Of a stretch of DNA of 64,000 bases, positions 46,064 through 54,668 are shown piece after piece; position 1 is the first letter of the stretch, and each line of letters starts with the position of its first letter. This DNA is from Muriicola sp. Z0-33 (GTDB taxonomy: Bacteria; Bacteroidota; Bacteroidia; Flavobacteriales; Flavobacteriaceae), in NCBI RefSeq assembly GCF_026126425.1, contig NZ_JAFMPW010000008.1, positions 124,001 to 188,000 of the forward strand. Reading direction: 5' to 3'. A program made the position numbers and the translations under genes. The notes under the pieces were generated by a model that saw nothing but the letters and a program-made list of their open reading frames with translations, searched no databases and was not told where the DNA came from.

Positions 46064-46870
46064 TTAGTTCTGAATCCGGAAAGAACCGGTATTGGGATCA
46101 AACAAAATAGTTTCGGCCGGGAAGAGCGCTTCAAAACTTTTTTGTTCAATCAGATCACAGGGAGCTCCAAAAGTACTTTTTCCCTGTTCCATTATAAGCA
46201 TTTTATCACATAGCTGTATGGCCAGCTCTATTTCATGGGTGGTGTAAAGAATTGTTTTCCCGGTTTCATGTGCGATACTTCGCAACAATTTGATGATCTG
46301 AACTTTATGAAACAGGTCCAGATGGGTGGTGGGTTCATCCAGAAACATCACTGCCGTATCTTGTGCAAGTGCCCTGGCTACCATAACTTTTTGTAATTGT
46401 CCATCGCTTAGTTCATAGCATTTTTTTGAGGCAATATTTTCCAGGCCTACCCTTTGGATGGCATTTGTAATGATTTTTTGATCCTTAGTTGACAGCGTGC
46501 CAATCCAGTTGGTATAAGGTTGTCTTCCAAGACCAATCAGTTCTCTTACCGTAAGATTTTTAGAGGCTACTGATTCTGTCAGGACCAAACTAAGTTCTTC
46601 AGCCAGTTGGGTGGAAGAATAAGATTCTAGGGCCTTGTCATGAATACGGATATCCCCCGATATTCTTGGCTGCACCGCTCCCAGGGTGCGCAATAGCGTA
46701 CTTTTTCCAATACCATTTATTCCTACAATGGCTGCCAATTGCCCCCTGGCCAGATCAAAATGAATATCCTCTGCTATAAGCGTATTTTTGTTTTTAGCTT
46801 GATACCCAATATTCAGGTTCCTTACCTTTAGTGTAATATGTTCTTCAGTAGCACTAATACCTATATAATT
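46064..46870 (-). CDS. btuD: B12 ABC transporter ATP-binding protein, start codon missing or broken
   Basis: An ABC ATPase of the BtuD/FecE type: Walker A GINGIGKST, signature LSDGQ, Walker B AVMFLDEPTTHLDL, switch His in TTHEIEL. The frame is open from the in-frame stop at 46871-46873, and family-typical sequence begins around 46835 (ITLKVRNLNIGYQAK). Between that stop and Walker A there is no ATG, GTG or TTG until the TTG at 46738, only seven codons before Walker A. An ATG at 46876-46878, 4 bp behind the permease stop, is in another frame and ends after five codons; loss of one TA from the following TATATA would join it to this frame. The gene is thus either started from a rare codon, or carries a 2-bp insertion (real or a sequence error). 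Confidence 0.85.
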   Translation of the reverse strand, partial: NYIGISATEEHITLKVRNLNIGYQAKNKNTLIAEDIHFDLARGQLAAIVGINGIGKSTLLRTLGAVQPRISGDIRIHDKALESYSSTQLAEELSLVLTESVASKNLTVRELIGLGRQPYTNWIGTLSTKDQKIITNAIQRVGLENIASKKCYELSDGQLQKVMVARALAQDTAVMFLDEPTTHLDLFHKVQIIKLLRSIAHETGKTILYTTHEIELAIQLCDKMLIMEQGKSTFGAPCDLIEQKSFEALFPAETILFDPNTGSFRIQN

Positions 46871-46882
46871 TTATTCATAATA

Positions 46883-47914
46883 TTAAAAAATCATCTTTTT
46901 CTTTCTCAACAATAACCAAATCACTATTGGGGCTCCAATAATTGAAGTTACGGCATTAATAGGCAAAATATAAGCCGAGCCAGGAAGCTGCGCCAGGGTA
47001 TCGCAAAGCAACAACAATATAGCCCCATATACCAGAACTGCAGGTACTAAAGTTTTGTGATTGGTGGTGTCAAAAATTTGCCTGCTAAGATGGGGTACTG
47101 CCAGGCCGATAAAAGCAATAGGTCCGGCGAAGGCTGTAACACTCCCTGCTAACAATGCTGTGGATAAAATAATAAGAAACCTTGCTTTTTTTAGAGGAAC
47201 TCCCATACTCCTGGCGTAATTTTCTCCCAATAGCAGAGCGTTTAAGGATTTAATAGAAAAAATGCTCAATACAATTCCCAATAATATTATTGCCAAAAGC
47301 AGCCCCAGTTGCTGCCATGATAAGTTGCCTACACTACCAAAGGACCAATATATAAATAACTGCAATTTTTCTGCGCTGGTGAAATAAGACAATACGGTTA
47401 CCACAGCTGCCGTGATGCTTCCAAACATCAGGCCGATAATCAACAAGGCCATAGTGTCTTTAATTCTTGTGGCTACAGCCATTACTGCGAACAAGACCAG
47501 TAAGCCTCCAAGGCTTGCAGCCACAGCTAAAGAAAAATCATTAACAAAAGAAATAGAGAACCAACCGGCAATAAGTGAGGCGCCCATAATGAGTATTGCG
47601 GCTCCCAGACTGGCACCCGAACTAATCCCCAGCACAAAGGGGCCTGCCAAAGGATTTCTAAATAGCGTTTGCATCAAAAGTCCGCTGAGAGAAAGTGCAC
47701 TTCCTACTAAAATGGCCGTTAAGGCCTTAGGTATCCGATAATTTCTGATGATGTAAGCGTAACTTTCATCTGTAAGGTCTCCACCCAGCAGCGCAATAAA
47801 GGTATCTTTTAGCGGGATATTTATGGACCCCAGACTTATGTTCAATACAAAACAAAACATCAGTATTAGCAGCAAGGCTAAGAAGGCAATCCGATTTTTG
47901 TTTGATGTTGGCAC
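46883..47914 (-). CDS. btuC: B12/iron-siderophore ABC transporter permease, FecCD family
   Basis: A 343-residue permease with about nine or ten membrane helices. The N-terminal LRNPLAGPFVLGISSGASLGAA loop and GPIAFIGLAVPHLSRQI are the family hallmarks. It starts with GTG, whose G is the last base of the substrate-binding protein's TAG (TAGTG overlap). The context (btuB with a cobalamin riboswitch on the other strand) points to vitamin B12 as substrate. Confidence 0.9.
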   Translation of the reverse strand: MPTSNKNRIAFLALLLILMFCFVLNISLGSINIPLKDTFIALLGGDLTDESYAYIIRNYRIPKALTAILVGSALSLSGLLMQTLFRNPLAGPFVLGISSGASLGAAILIMGASLIAGWFSISFVNDFSLAVAASLGGLLVLFAVMAVATRIKDTMALLIIGLMFGSITAAVVTVLSYFTSAEKLQLFIYWSFGSVGNLSWQQLGLLLAIILLGIVLSIFSIKSLNALLLGENYARSMGVPLKKARFLIILSTALLAGSVTAFAGPIAFIGLAVPHLSRQIFDTTNHKTLVPAVLVYGAILLLLCDTLAQLPGSAYILPINAVTSIIGAPIVIWLLLRKKKMIF

Positions 47915-49059
47915 TATTTCAAAGGTTTAAAGAAAAAAGGATTATGTTCCGGTAATAATTCCGGATGAAAAATATGTATCAGGTCTTTTAGAATAAGATC
48001 AGGTCTGTGTGGCCCTAACTCATAATATAGCAATCCGCCTGTTTCTCCTTGCGTAGCAGCAAAGGTAAATACCTTCTGTTCCCTATATGCCTTAAATTGC
48101 GAATAATGTCTGTTGGCCAGCTCAAGCTGATCATAGGTAGTGAATTGTGAAGGTGAAATCCAGAAATCTGCATCCCTGGCTTGTTGCAGTACACTTTCCA
48201 GACTTAGAGATACACTTCCGGTGTCAGGATTATTTTGCCAGAGATAGCGAGTATTTGCATCTTTTAAAAACTGGGCTGCCCAGCTTTTACCACCTGGTAG
48301 GTACCAAACATCTTTATAAAGAGCGCCACTTAGAATAGTGGGTTGTTTTTTGGCTTTAGCAGCTATATTTTTTGCGACTTTGTAAGAGGAGGAAATATCA
48401 TTGAAGATGCTATCTGCTTGATCCTCTAGTTCAAAAAAGGGGGCAAAAAATTTGATCCACTCCGCCCTTCCCAGAGGGGTTTCTTCTGTCCATTCACCGT
48501 TATATACCACAGGAATTCCGGCACGCTCCAGAGTATTATACGCCTTGTTTTGGTTATTTATACTAAATCCGATCACCACATCAGGCCGCAGTGCAATAAC
48601 CATTTCACCGTTCATAGATTCGTTATTCCCCAATTCTAAAATTTCCCCCTTCGCTATCCTTTTTCTTGCGGCCTTCGATGATATGTATTTTGAATCAGGA
48701 AACCCGACGAGTTTGTCTATCACTCCAAGCGCCTCCAAAGCGGGAATATGGGTGGTTGAAGTAGCAACAAGACTTTCTACAGGAGTAAATACGATAGCAT
48801 CGTAGTCGTTTTTATTCACGGTGATATTTGCGGCATTTTTTTTGGGTACCAATGCGTAGGTAAAATCAGCCGTGGCATTTGGCCAGGGAGAACTGACCGA
48901 TATGGTAGTAATCCCCGATACTGATTTAGAAATTGAAAAGCCTTTGGCATAATCTACTTTTATCACATTGCCCTGGATCTCGTCCGATATTGCCCCCTTT
49001 TTATTCTCTACACATCCAAGGATTAATACGACAAATAAAAGTAGAAAGGTATTTTTCAA
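47914..49059 (-). CDS. btuF: B12 ABC transporter substrate-binding lipoprotein, BtuF-like
   Basis: A 381-residue periplasmic binding protein with lipobox LILGC (Cys16), a first lobe with VESLVATSTTHIPALEALG and a second with GALYKDVWYLPGGKSWAAQFL. The fold is of the class III helical-backbone type used for B12, haem and siderophores. The start is TTG; the only nearby ATG (about 11 bp upstream) is out of frame. No riboswitch is visible on this strand. It is divergent from btuB, so the two operons together span outer and inner membrane uptake. Confidence 0.88.
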   Translation of the reverse strand: MKNTFLLLFVVLILGCVENKKGAISDEIQGNVIKVDYAKGFSISKSVSGITTISVSSPWPNATADFTYALVPKKNAANITVNKNDYDAIVFTPVESLVATSTTHIPALEALGVIDKLVGFPDSKYISSKAARKRIAKGEILELGNNESMNGEMVIALRPDVVIGFSINNQNKAYNTLERAGIPVVYNGEWTEETPLGRAEWIKFFAPFFELEDQADSIFNDISSSYKVAKNIAAKAKKQPTILSGALYKDVWYLPGGKSWAAQFLKDANTRYLWQNNPDTGSVSLSLESVLQQARDADFWISPSQFTTYDQLELANRHYSQFKAYREQKVFTFAATQGETGGLLYYELGPHRPDLILKDLIHIFHPELLPEHNPFFFKPLK

Positions 49060-49144
49060 ATTGATGACATTGAAGTGATATCAAAAATAGTATTATTTAA
49101 TCTTTTGCCCGAAATATTAAACAGAATGTTTACCTTCGATCAGA

Positions 49145-49356
49145 ATTTTGGTTTTCACTCCCATCATATGAGTGAAATTAAAAGGGAATCCGGTGATCTT
49201 ACTGATACGGGTTAAGAAATTCCGGAACTGTTCCCGCAACTGTAAGCTTAGTTACACCTTGGTGTGATGGCTAACATTTCTTCTATTACCACTGTGAGCT
49301 ATTTGTTCACGGGAAGGTTAATGTTAGTACGCAAGTCAGGAGACCTGCCAAATTCG
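49145..49356 (+). ncRNA. Cobalamin riboswitch in front of btuB
   Basis: The conserved elements are in order: GGTTTTCAC with an imperfect P2 arm, TTAAAAGGGAATCCGGTG, CCGGAACTGTTCCCGCAACTGTAAG, then ACCACTG, a hairpin, GGGAAGG, and the B12 box AGTCAGGAGACCTGCC at 49334-49349. This is the classical B12-element core that binds adenosylcobalamin or a related corrinoid. It ends about 80 bp before the btuB ATG and should switch btuB off when B12 is present. Confidence 0.95.
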
Positions 49357-49369
49357 AACAACGATGTTA

Positions 49370-49425
49370 AACTTTCGGGATAAAAGTTTACGTATGGGTA
49401 CAGACATACTATTTCCCGTTTTCAA
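49370..49425 (+). promoter_or_regulatory. Candidate riboswitch expression platform
   Basis: Two competing hairpins can be drawn: AAACTTT with AAAGTTT (49369-49390), and CGGGA (49376-49380) with TCCCG (49414-49418) enclosing GTATG/CATAC. The second is followed by a short T-run (CGTTTTC), so it could act as a weak terminator, or it may simply sit in front of the btuB start. This is drawn by eye only. Confidence 0.4.
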
Positions 49426-49434
49426 TTCATTTAA

Positions 49435-51303
49435 ATGACCAAAAAATTTATTAGTAATGGCATAGCCGCATGGTGCTGCTTTGCCCTGGCTGCACAACAG
49501 CAGCAAGATACTACACGACTTCAAATTCTGGATGAAGTAGTAGTGAGCGATTCACGTTTCGAATTGAAGCGAGAAAATTCAGGAAAGACCGTAATTAAAA
49601 TTGGTGTTGAAGAACTTCAGCGCAACCAGGGAAGATCTGTTGCGGAAATTATAAACACTAAAAGCGGTATTGAAATTGCAGGTAGCAGGGGAAGAGATGG
49701 GGCTGTCCTGGGTGTTTTTGCCCGTGGGGGCAGAGGGAGGCAGGTTTTGATCATAGTAGACGGGGTCAGGGTTTCAGATCCTTCATCTTTTTCCCTGGAA
49801 TATGACCTGCGTCTTTTAGCCACAGCAAATGTTGCTTCAATTGAAATCATCAAAGGGGCTGCAAGTACTTTGTACGGAACAAATGCTGCTACGGCAGTAA
49901 TAAATATTACTACCAAGGGTGCTGCCAAAGAAAAAATGAGAGGTGAATTTCAATCGGTTTTCGGGACCAATCAGACTGCGGTGGACCAGAATTACAACCT
50001 GTCTAATTTCTCTAATAGTGCCAGGGTTTCCGGAACACTGAACAAATTCTCATATTCAACTAGTTTTTCAAACAGGTATTCTGAAGGTCTTTCTGCAATT
50101 GTTACACCTGAGAATGAGGAAGACAATTTTTCTAACAGCAGTAATGATATCCGTTTGGGATATCAGTTTTCAGAGAAATTTAATCTAGTAGTTTATGGGA
50201 ATCAGACCAGGCTCCGCAGCGCTTTTGATGAATCCTTTGGCCTGATGGATGCTCCTTACCAGTTTATAAGTGATCAGGACAGGATTGGGGCTTCATTACG
50301 TTTGAAATTCGCAAATGGTGGAATTTACTTTAACGGTGCATATACCAACTATGAATCCGAAAGTAAAAGTGCCTTTCCGGGGGTGTTCAAAGCCAGGAAC
50401 TATGTTGGGGATCTTTACGGTAAATACACTTTTAACGATAAGTTATATACCATATTGGGTGTAAATTATTTGGAAGATACTGCCGAATTCATATCAGATG
50501 AGAAATTTACAATCCTTGACCCCTATGCCAACCTGGTTTTTGTGTCAGATTTTGGACTTAATATTAACTCTGGAATACGAATTAACAATCACTCGGAGTA
50601 TGGCAGTAATTTAGTTTATAATATAAATCCATCCTATACTTTTAAATTTAATGACCGGTATATAAAGCTTTTAAGTTCTTTCGCTTCTTCCTATATCACG
50701 CCTTCACTTACCCAATTATTTGGAACTTTTGGCGCAAATCCGAATCTAGATCCGGAAGATAACAGCACCTTGGAAGGTGGTGTAGAATATGCGGGTAACC
50801 AATTTAGAGTCAGCGGTATTTATTTTAATCGTAAGGAAGAAAATTTTGTTTTTTTCGACGGAGCCAGCAGTACATATCTCAATGCAGCAAATACTATAGA
50901 TGCGCAGGGTGTGGAGCTAGAAATGAACTGGAAACCTGTTAATAACCTTAATTTACACTTCAACTATACCTTTACAGAGCGCAAAGGAGATTCAGCGATA
51001 AGAATACCCAAACACAAGTTTAATTTTTTAGGGAGTTACTCTTTCTCGGAACGAACTAGCGGAACTATAAGCTATACCATGACAGGAGAAAGATCGGACA
51101 CAGACTTCAATGTCTTCCCTTTTGAAGAGGTACCACTAGATGCATTCTCTGTGGTTAATATCTACCTTCAACATCAAATCATTCCCAATAAACTGAGATG
51201 CTTTTTAAATCTTGACAATATTTTAAATAAAGAATTTACTGAAGTTATTGGTTTTACAACCCGGGGAAGAAACATAGCTTTAGGGATGAACATCAGCCTT
51301 TAA
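49435..51303 (+). CDS. btuB: TonB-dependent vitamin B12 receptor BtuB
   Basis: A 622-residue outer-membrane receptor. A signal-like start (LAAQ), a TonB-box-like stretch near residues 30-35 (ILDEVVVSD), a plug domain with VEELQRNQGRSVAEIINTKSG and RGGRGRQVLIIVDGVRVSDP, and a 22-strand-type barrel ending in aromatic and hydrophobic residues (IALGMNISL). The size matches E. coli BtuB. The riboswitch immediately upstream makes the substrate call firm for this class. Its periplasmic and inner-membrane partners are on the opposite strand. Confidence 0.93.
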   Translation: MTKKFISNGIAAWCCFALAAQQQQDTTRLQILDEVVVSDSRFELKRENSGKTVIKIGVEELQRNQGRSVAEIINTKSGIEIAGSRGRDGAVLGVFARGGRGRQVLIIVDGVRVSDPSSFSLEYDLRLLATANVASIEIIKGAASTLYGTNAATAVINITTKGAAKEKMRGEFQSVFGTNQTAVDQNYNLSNFSNSARVSGTLNKFSYSTSFSNRYSEGLSAIVTPENEEDNFSNSSNDIRLGYQFSEKFNLVVYGNQTRLRSAFDESFGLMDAPYQFISDQDRIGASLRLKFANGGIYFNGAYTNYESESKSAFPGVFKARNYVGDLYGKYTFNDKLYTILGVNYLEDTAEFISDEKFTILDPYANLVFVSDFGLNINSGIRINNHSEYGSNLVYNINPSYTFKFNDRYIKLLSSFASSYITPSLTQLFGTFGANPNLDPEDNSTLEGGVEYAGNQFRVSGIYFNRKEENFVFFDGASSTYLNAANTIDAQGVELEMNWKPVNNLNLHFNYTFTERKGDSAIRIPKHKFNFLGSYSFSERTSGTISYTMTGERSDTDFNVFPFEEVPLDAFSVVNIYLQHQIIPNKLRCFLNLDNILNKEFTEVIGFTTRGRNIALGMNISL

Positions 51304-51321
51304 TAAAAGCGACGAAAAAAA

Positions 51322-51365
51322 AAGTCCCTGACGCTGTACATTAAACAGACGTCAGGGCTTTAATT
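51322..51365. terminator. Rho-independent terminator of btuB
   Basis: CCCTGACG/CGTCAGGG with an inner CTGT/ACAG and a single bulge forms a strong stem with a long A-run before and T-rich bases after. It lies between the btuB stop and the converging S41 gene and probably serves both. Confidence 0.85.
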
Positions 51366-51382
51366 ATATTTTTTAAAATGAT

Positions 51383-52873
51383 TTAGTCTAAAAGCGGGAG
51401 GTAGAACTCCTTATCCAGAATCATATTATCCTTAATTGGTCTGAACATTTTTGAACTGGTGATCAGCTCTACCGGGTGTTTAACGGTAAAGTCGCGCTTA
51501 GAGGAAACTCCAAGAATCTCGTCAATAGCTCTTGCCAGCAGCGGTTCATTAAGATCTCCCAGAATCCCGAGGTTGGCCAAATCCTCCTCTAATTCAATAT
51601 CGGCTGAAAAACCTGCGGTGTAATCCGAGAAACCAACAGAATTTTCATTTCTGCCCACCAGGGGCTGTATCGCCCATAAATTGTTTGGATTTATTTGATT
51701 TTCTCTGGATGGGGTATAAATAAAAGGTGCCCCGTCTCTGGAAGGGTCATCTACCATAGTAAGTGAAAATTCGTTCTTCCCCGTGGTAGTGGTACCTACT
51801 TTAATTACGTCTAAATAAGGATCCAGGCCGTTTATTACCAATTCACTGGCTGAAGCTGTGCTCCCAGTCGTTAATACATATACTCTGGTGAGGTTTAGTG
51901 TATTGATAGGACTGCCATCTCCTGTTGAACTTGCGAAATAATCATTTAAGGCATTGGGGTCATCCGCAGTGAATGCCTCCTGAATTTTATCGTTCCATCG
52001 TTGTTTTATGTATAGTTCATCGGTATTTGTTCCATAAATCATACTAGAGAGCAGTCTGGATGAGTTGACAGACCCCCCGGAATTATAGCGCATATCTAAT
52101 ACAAGTTCTGTTACCCCTGCCGATTTTAATTGCCCGAAAGCGTCGTTTAAGTCCTCATCAAACTCATTGGTAAAGCCGTTATACATTAAATAGCCAATCT
52201 TAACTCCGCTAATTTCGAATGAAGTCGTAATAAAAACAGGATTTTCAACAAGAGCTTCCTCTTTCGTCAATGTCACTTCTTTACCATTAGGAGTTATCAC
52301 ATCGTTCTCGATATCGGCCATATTAAGGGTGTAGGTGGCATTCTCGCCAAAGAGAAGGTCTCTGTAATTGTCCCTATTTAAAGTCTGCCCGTCTACTCCG
52401 GTAAACAGCTCACCTCTGGAAATATCCTTTGTAGAGGCATCGGAGTTTGCTATTATATAGCGGACATAGCCAAAGATATCATCACTCCCCTGAAAAACAA
52501 TTAAACCAAATTCCAGGCCATTGCTCCTTGAAACTCCGGACAGATTATCGGTGAGTTCCTTATAGTCCATATTATAAAAGCTAAAACGGTCTTCACTAAA
52601 CCGGAGTTTGTTATCGAAGAAATCCGCAGGATCGGACTCTGTTTGCAAAAATTCTGTATACTCCTGATCGTTAGAAAATCTATTATCAGCCAGGTCCGGG
52701 ACATCTGCCTGCCAGAAATACCATATATTCATGGCCTTCCACATAAAATCTTGTACAGTAACATCTGCAGTCGTAGGATCAGGCCCATTGGGCCCTCCTA
52801 TCCCGTCATCATTTTTTTTGCACCCGACATAGAAAAATCCTATTGTCAGGAATAACAGCACATACTTTTTCAT
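51383..52873 (-). CDS. S41-family (C-terminal processing) peptidase lipoprotein
   Basis: A 496-residue exported peptidase: lipobox YVGC (Cys18), an N-terminal helical domain with FMWKAMNIWYFWQADVPDL, a central PDZ-like part, and an S41 catalytic domain in which GSTASASELVINGL holds the nucleophile Ser. The downstream Lys in TTTGKNEF is the general base candidate. This arrangement is typical of Bacteroidota S41 lipoproteins. It probably degrades or trims proteins in the periplasm. It is divergent from an ECF sigma gene with a 9-bp inverted repeat between them. Confidence 0.9.
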   Translation of the reverse strand: MKKYVLLFLTIGFFYVGCKKNDDGIGGPNGPDPTTADVTVQDFMWKAMNIWYFWQADVPDLADNRFSNDQEYTEFLQTESDPADFFDNKLRFSEDRFSFYNMDYKELTDNLSGVSRSNGLEFGLIVFQGSDDIFGYVRYIIANSDASTKDISRGELFTGVDGQTLNRDNYRDLLFGENATYTLNMADIENDVITPNGKEVTLTKEEALVENPVFITTSFEISGVKIGYLMYNGFTNEFDEDLNDAFGQLKSAGVTELVLDMRYNSGGSVNSSRLLSSMIYGTNTDELYIKQRWNDKIQEAFTADDPNALNDYFASSTGDGSPINTLNLTRVYVLTTGSTASASELVINGLDPYLDVIKVGTTTTGKNEFSLTMVDDPSRDGAPFIYTPSRENQINPNNLWAIQPLVGRNENSVGFSDYTAGFSADIELEEDLANLGILGDLNEPLLARAIDEILGVSSKRDFTVKHPVELITSSKMFRPIKDNMILDKEFYLPLLD

Positions 52874-52947
52874 ATTTTCTTTTTTAAACTCACTTCAATT
52901 ATCGTTCCATAGCAAAGAACAATTGGACAACTTTTAGCAATTTTAAG

Positions 52948-52970
52948 CGTATAGTTGTAAAAACTATACG
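52948..52970. promoter_or_regulatory. Perfect 9-bp inverted repeat in the S41/ECF divergent region
   Basis: CGTATAGTT, a 5-bp spacer GTAAA and AACTATACG are a perfect inverted repeat, 78 bp from the S41 start and about 100 bp from the sigma start. The 200-bp region contains no other clear signal, and no gene ends in it. The symmetry suggests a dimeric regulator site, but which protein binds is unknown. Confidence 0.55.
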
Positions 52971-53073
52971 ATATTTAGTTTGTAATGCCCTAAAATACTT
53001 ACATATAAAGGAAAAAAAAATTATTTGTAACAAAATTCGTTGTACTTCGTCTTCCTTATGTAAAACACCATGA

Positions 53074-53610
53074 ATGGTCACTACAATTGAACAACCAACA
53101 ATGACACAATCAGAATTTTTAAATGTTGTCATGCCTTTTAAGGATAAACTATATCGCCTTGCAAAACGGCTATTAGTATCCTCAGAGGAGGCGGAAGATG
53201 CCACACAGGAGATTTTGATGAAATTGTGGGCCAAAAAGAAGATGATAGAGAATTACAAGAATGTGGAGGCTTTTGCGATGACAATGACAAAGAATTTTTG
53301 TCTAGATCGTTTAAAATCAAAACAATCTAACAATCTCAAATTAGTTCACAGTAATTACGCGGATGGAGCATCATCCCTACAAAAACAAGTAGAATCTAAA
53401 GATAGTGTAAGCTGGGTAGAAAGAATTATGGAGGAGCTGCCGGAACAACAAAAAATGGTGCTTCAATTAAGAGATATTGAAGAGTACGATTTTGACGAAA
53501 TATCAGAACTCCTTGAAATGAAACCCACAGCAGTGCGTGTGACATTGTCAAGAGCAAGAAAAACAGTAAGAGAAAAATTATTACAAAAACATAGTTATGG
53601 AATTGGATAA
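53074..53610 (+). CDS. ECF RNA polymerase sigma factor (third module)
   Basis: A 178-residue ECF sigma factor with region 2 (SSEEAEDATQEILMKLWAK and FAMTMTKNFCLDRL) and region 4 (LPEQQKMVLQLRDIEEYDFDEISELLEMKPTAVRVTLSRARKTVREKL). The start may be the ATG at 53074 or the next one at 53101; the latter gives the shorter, more usual N-terminus. The stop codon region overlaps the following gene by 14 bp. It leads an operon of a membrane anti-sigma-like protein and three DUF4252 proteins. Confidence 0.9.
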   Translation: MVTTIEQPTMTQSEFLNVVMPFKDKLYRLAKRLLVSSEEAEDATQEILMKLWAKKKMIENYKNVEAFAMTMTKNFCLDRLKSKQSNNLKLVHSNYADGASSLQKQVESKDSVSWVERIMEELPEQQKMVLQLRDIEEYDFDEISELLEMKPTAVRVTLSRARKTVREKLLQKHSYGIG

Positions 53611-54028
53611 CATTGAAAAATTATTGGAAAAGTATTTTGAGGCCACCACTACGGAAGCCGAAGAAAAGAACTTACGGGAGTATTTTTCACAAGAAAAGGT
53701 TGCTCCGCAGTTAGAGCAATACAGACCGATATTCGCCTACTTTTCCCAAGCCAAGGAAGAACGGTTTACCAAGCAGGTTCCACTAAAACCTAGAAAAAAC
53801 TATTATAAGTGGCTTTCCATTGCAGCGGTAGCAGTAATTGCTTTTGGTATTTATTTTGGTAATGCTTATCAGGAACGGCAAATTGAGAAAGAACAAGCGC
53901 TTTATGCTTACAACGAAACTAAAAAAGCGTTGAACCTTTTGGCCGAGAATTTTGGTAAGGGAACTGAAAAAGTAGCCTATTTAAATGAATTTGAAGAAAC
54001 AAAACAAAAAATTTACAAGCACAATTAA
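53597..54028 (+). CDS. Membrane anti-sigma-factor-like protein (third module)
   Basis: A 143-residue protein with an N-terminal cytoplasmic part (MELDNIEKLLEKYFEATTTEAEEKNLREYFS), a single membrane helix near residues 74-90 (WLSIAAVAVIAFGIYFG) and a short helical periplasmic part. The N-terminal pattern is common to Bacteroidota sigma-partner proteins. The 14-bp overlap with the sigma gene supports a stoichiometric pair. No zinc anti-sigma motif is present. Confidence 0.75.
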   Translation: MELDNIEKLLEKYFEATTTEAEEKNLREYFSQEKVAPQLEQYRPIFAYFSQAKEERFTKQVPLKPRKNYYKWLSIAAVAVIAFGIYFGNAYQERQIEKEQALYAYNETKKALNLLAENFGKGTEKVAYLNEFEETKQKIYKHN

Positions 54029-54039
54029 AATTTGAAACG

Positions 54040-54588
54040 ATGAAAAGAAGTATCACAATATTACTAATAGCCTTATTACCATTATCTGGCTTTTCACAGT
54101 CCTTGTTTGACAAATATGAGGACCTGGATGAAGTAACCTCTGTGGTGGTTAATAAGAGCATGTTTAATCTACTTAGTAAAATAGAAGTAGATGTAGACGA
54201 CCCTGAGGCAAAGGACTTTATGGATATTGCCAAGAGCGTAAATAGTCTAAAGGTATTTACCACGGAAGACAAGAAAATAGGAGCAGATATGAAAGCTTCT
54301 GTTGAAAAGTATCTTAAATCCGCTTCCCTGGAGGAGTTAATGCGCATTAAAGATAAAGACGCCAATATTAAGTTCTATATCAAGAATGGAAAAGATGACG
54401 ATCATGTAAGTGAGTTACTGATGTTCGTAAATGGAATGAAGAATATTGATGTAGAAATTAATGACAGAAAGTTTGAAACAGTATTGCTTTCGCTTACCGG
54501 AGATATTGATTTAAATAAGATCAATTCCCTTACAAATAAAATGAATCTTCCCAAAGAGCTCAATAAGGCTGGGGAAAAGAACAATTAA
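54040..54588 (+). CDS. DUF4252 exported protein (copy 1 of 3)
   Basis: A 182-residue protein with a cleavable signal peptide (ending GFSQ) and a DUF4252 body: YEDLDEVTSVVVNKSMFNLL, then SLEELMRIKDKDANIKFYIKNGKDDDHVSELLMFVNG, then LLSLTGDIDLNKINSLTNKM. The family is of unknown function and is periplasmic or envelope-associated. It is the third gene of the sigma operon, 11 bp downstream of the anti-sigma-like gene, and roughly half identical by eye to the next gene. Confidence 0.85.
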   Translation: MKRSITILLIALLPLSGFSQSLFDKYEDLDEVTSVVVNKSMFNLLSKIEVDVDDPEAKDFMDIAKSVNSLKVFTTEDKKIGADMKASVEKYLKSASLEELMRIKDKDANIKFYIKNGKDDDHVSELLMFVNGMKNIDVEINDRKFETVLLSLTGDIDLNKINSLTNKMNLPKELNKAGEKNN

Positions 54589-54668
54589 TATATTTTTAAT
54601 CTTAATCAATCAATCAGATTCCTATAATATGGCCAATGCCATCGAGACAGGAAATTAAAACGAAACTC

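Noticed and set aside
46064-46738. Short 224-residue form of the B12 ATPase starting at an internal TTG
   Set aside because: It would remove the first beta strands of the ABC domain in front of Walker A; upstream codons encode family-typical sequence in the same frame.
53024-53049. TTTG and TACTTCG as a promoter for the third ECF sigma gene
   Set aside because: Spacing of 15 bp and a mismatched -7 box; too weak to call.
54629-54642. ATGGC/GCCAT hairpin between the DUF4252 genes
   Set aside because: Five pairs only; not distinguishable from chance.
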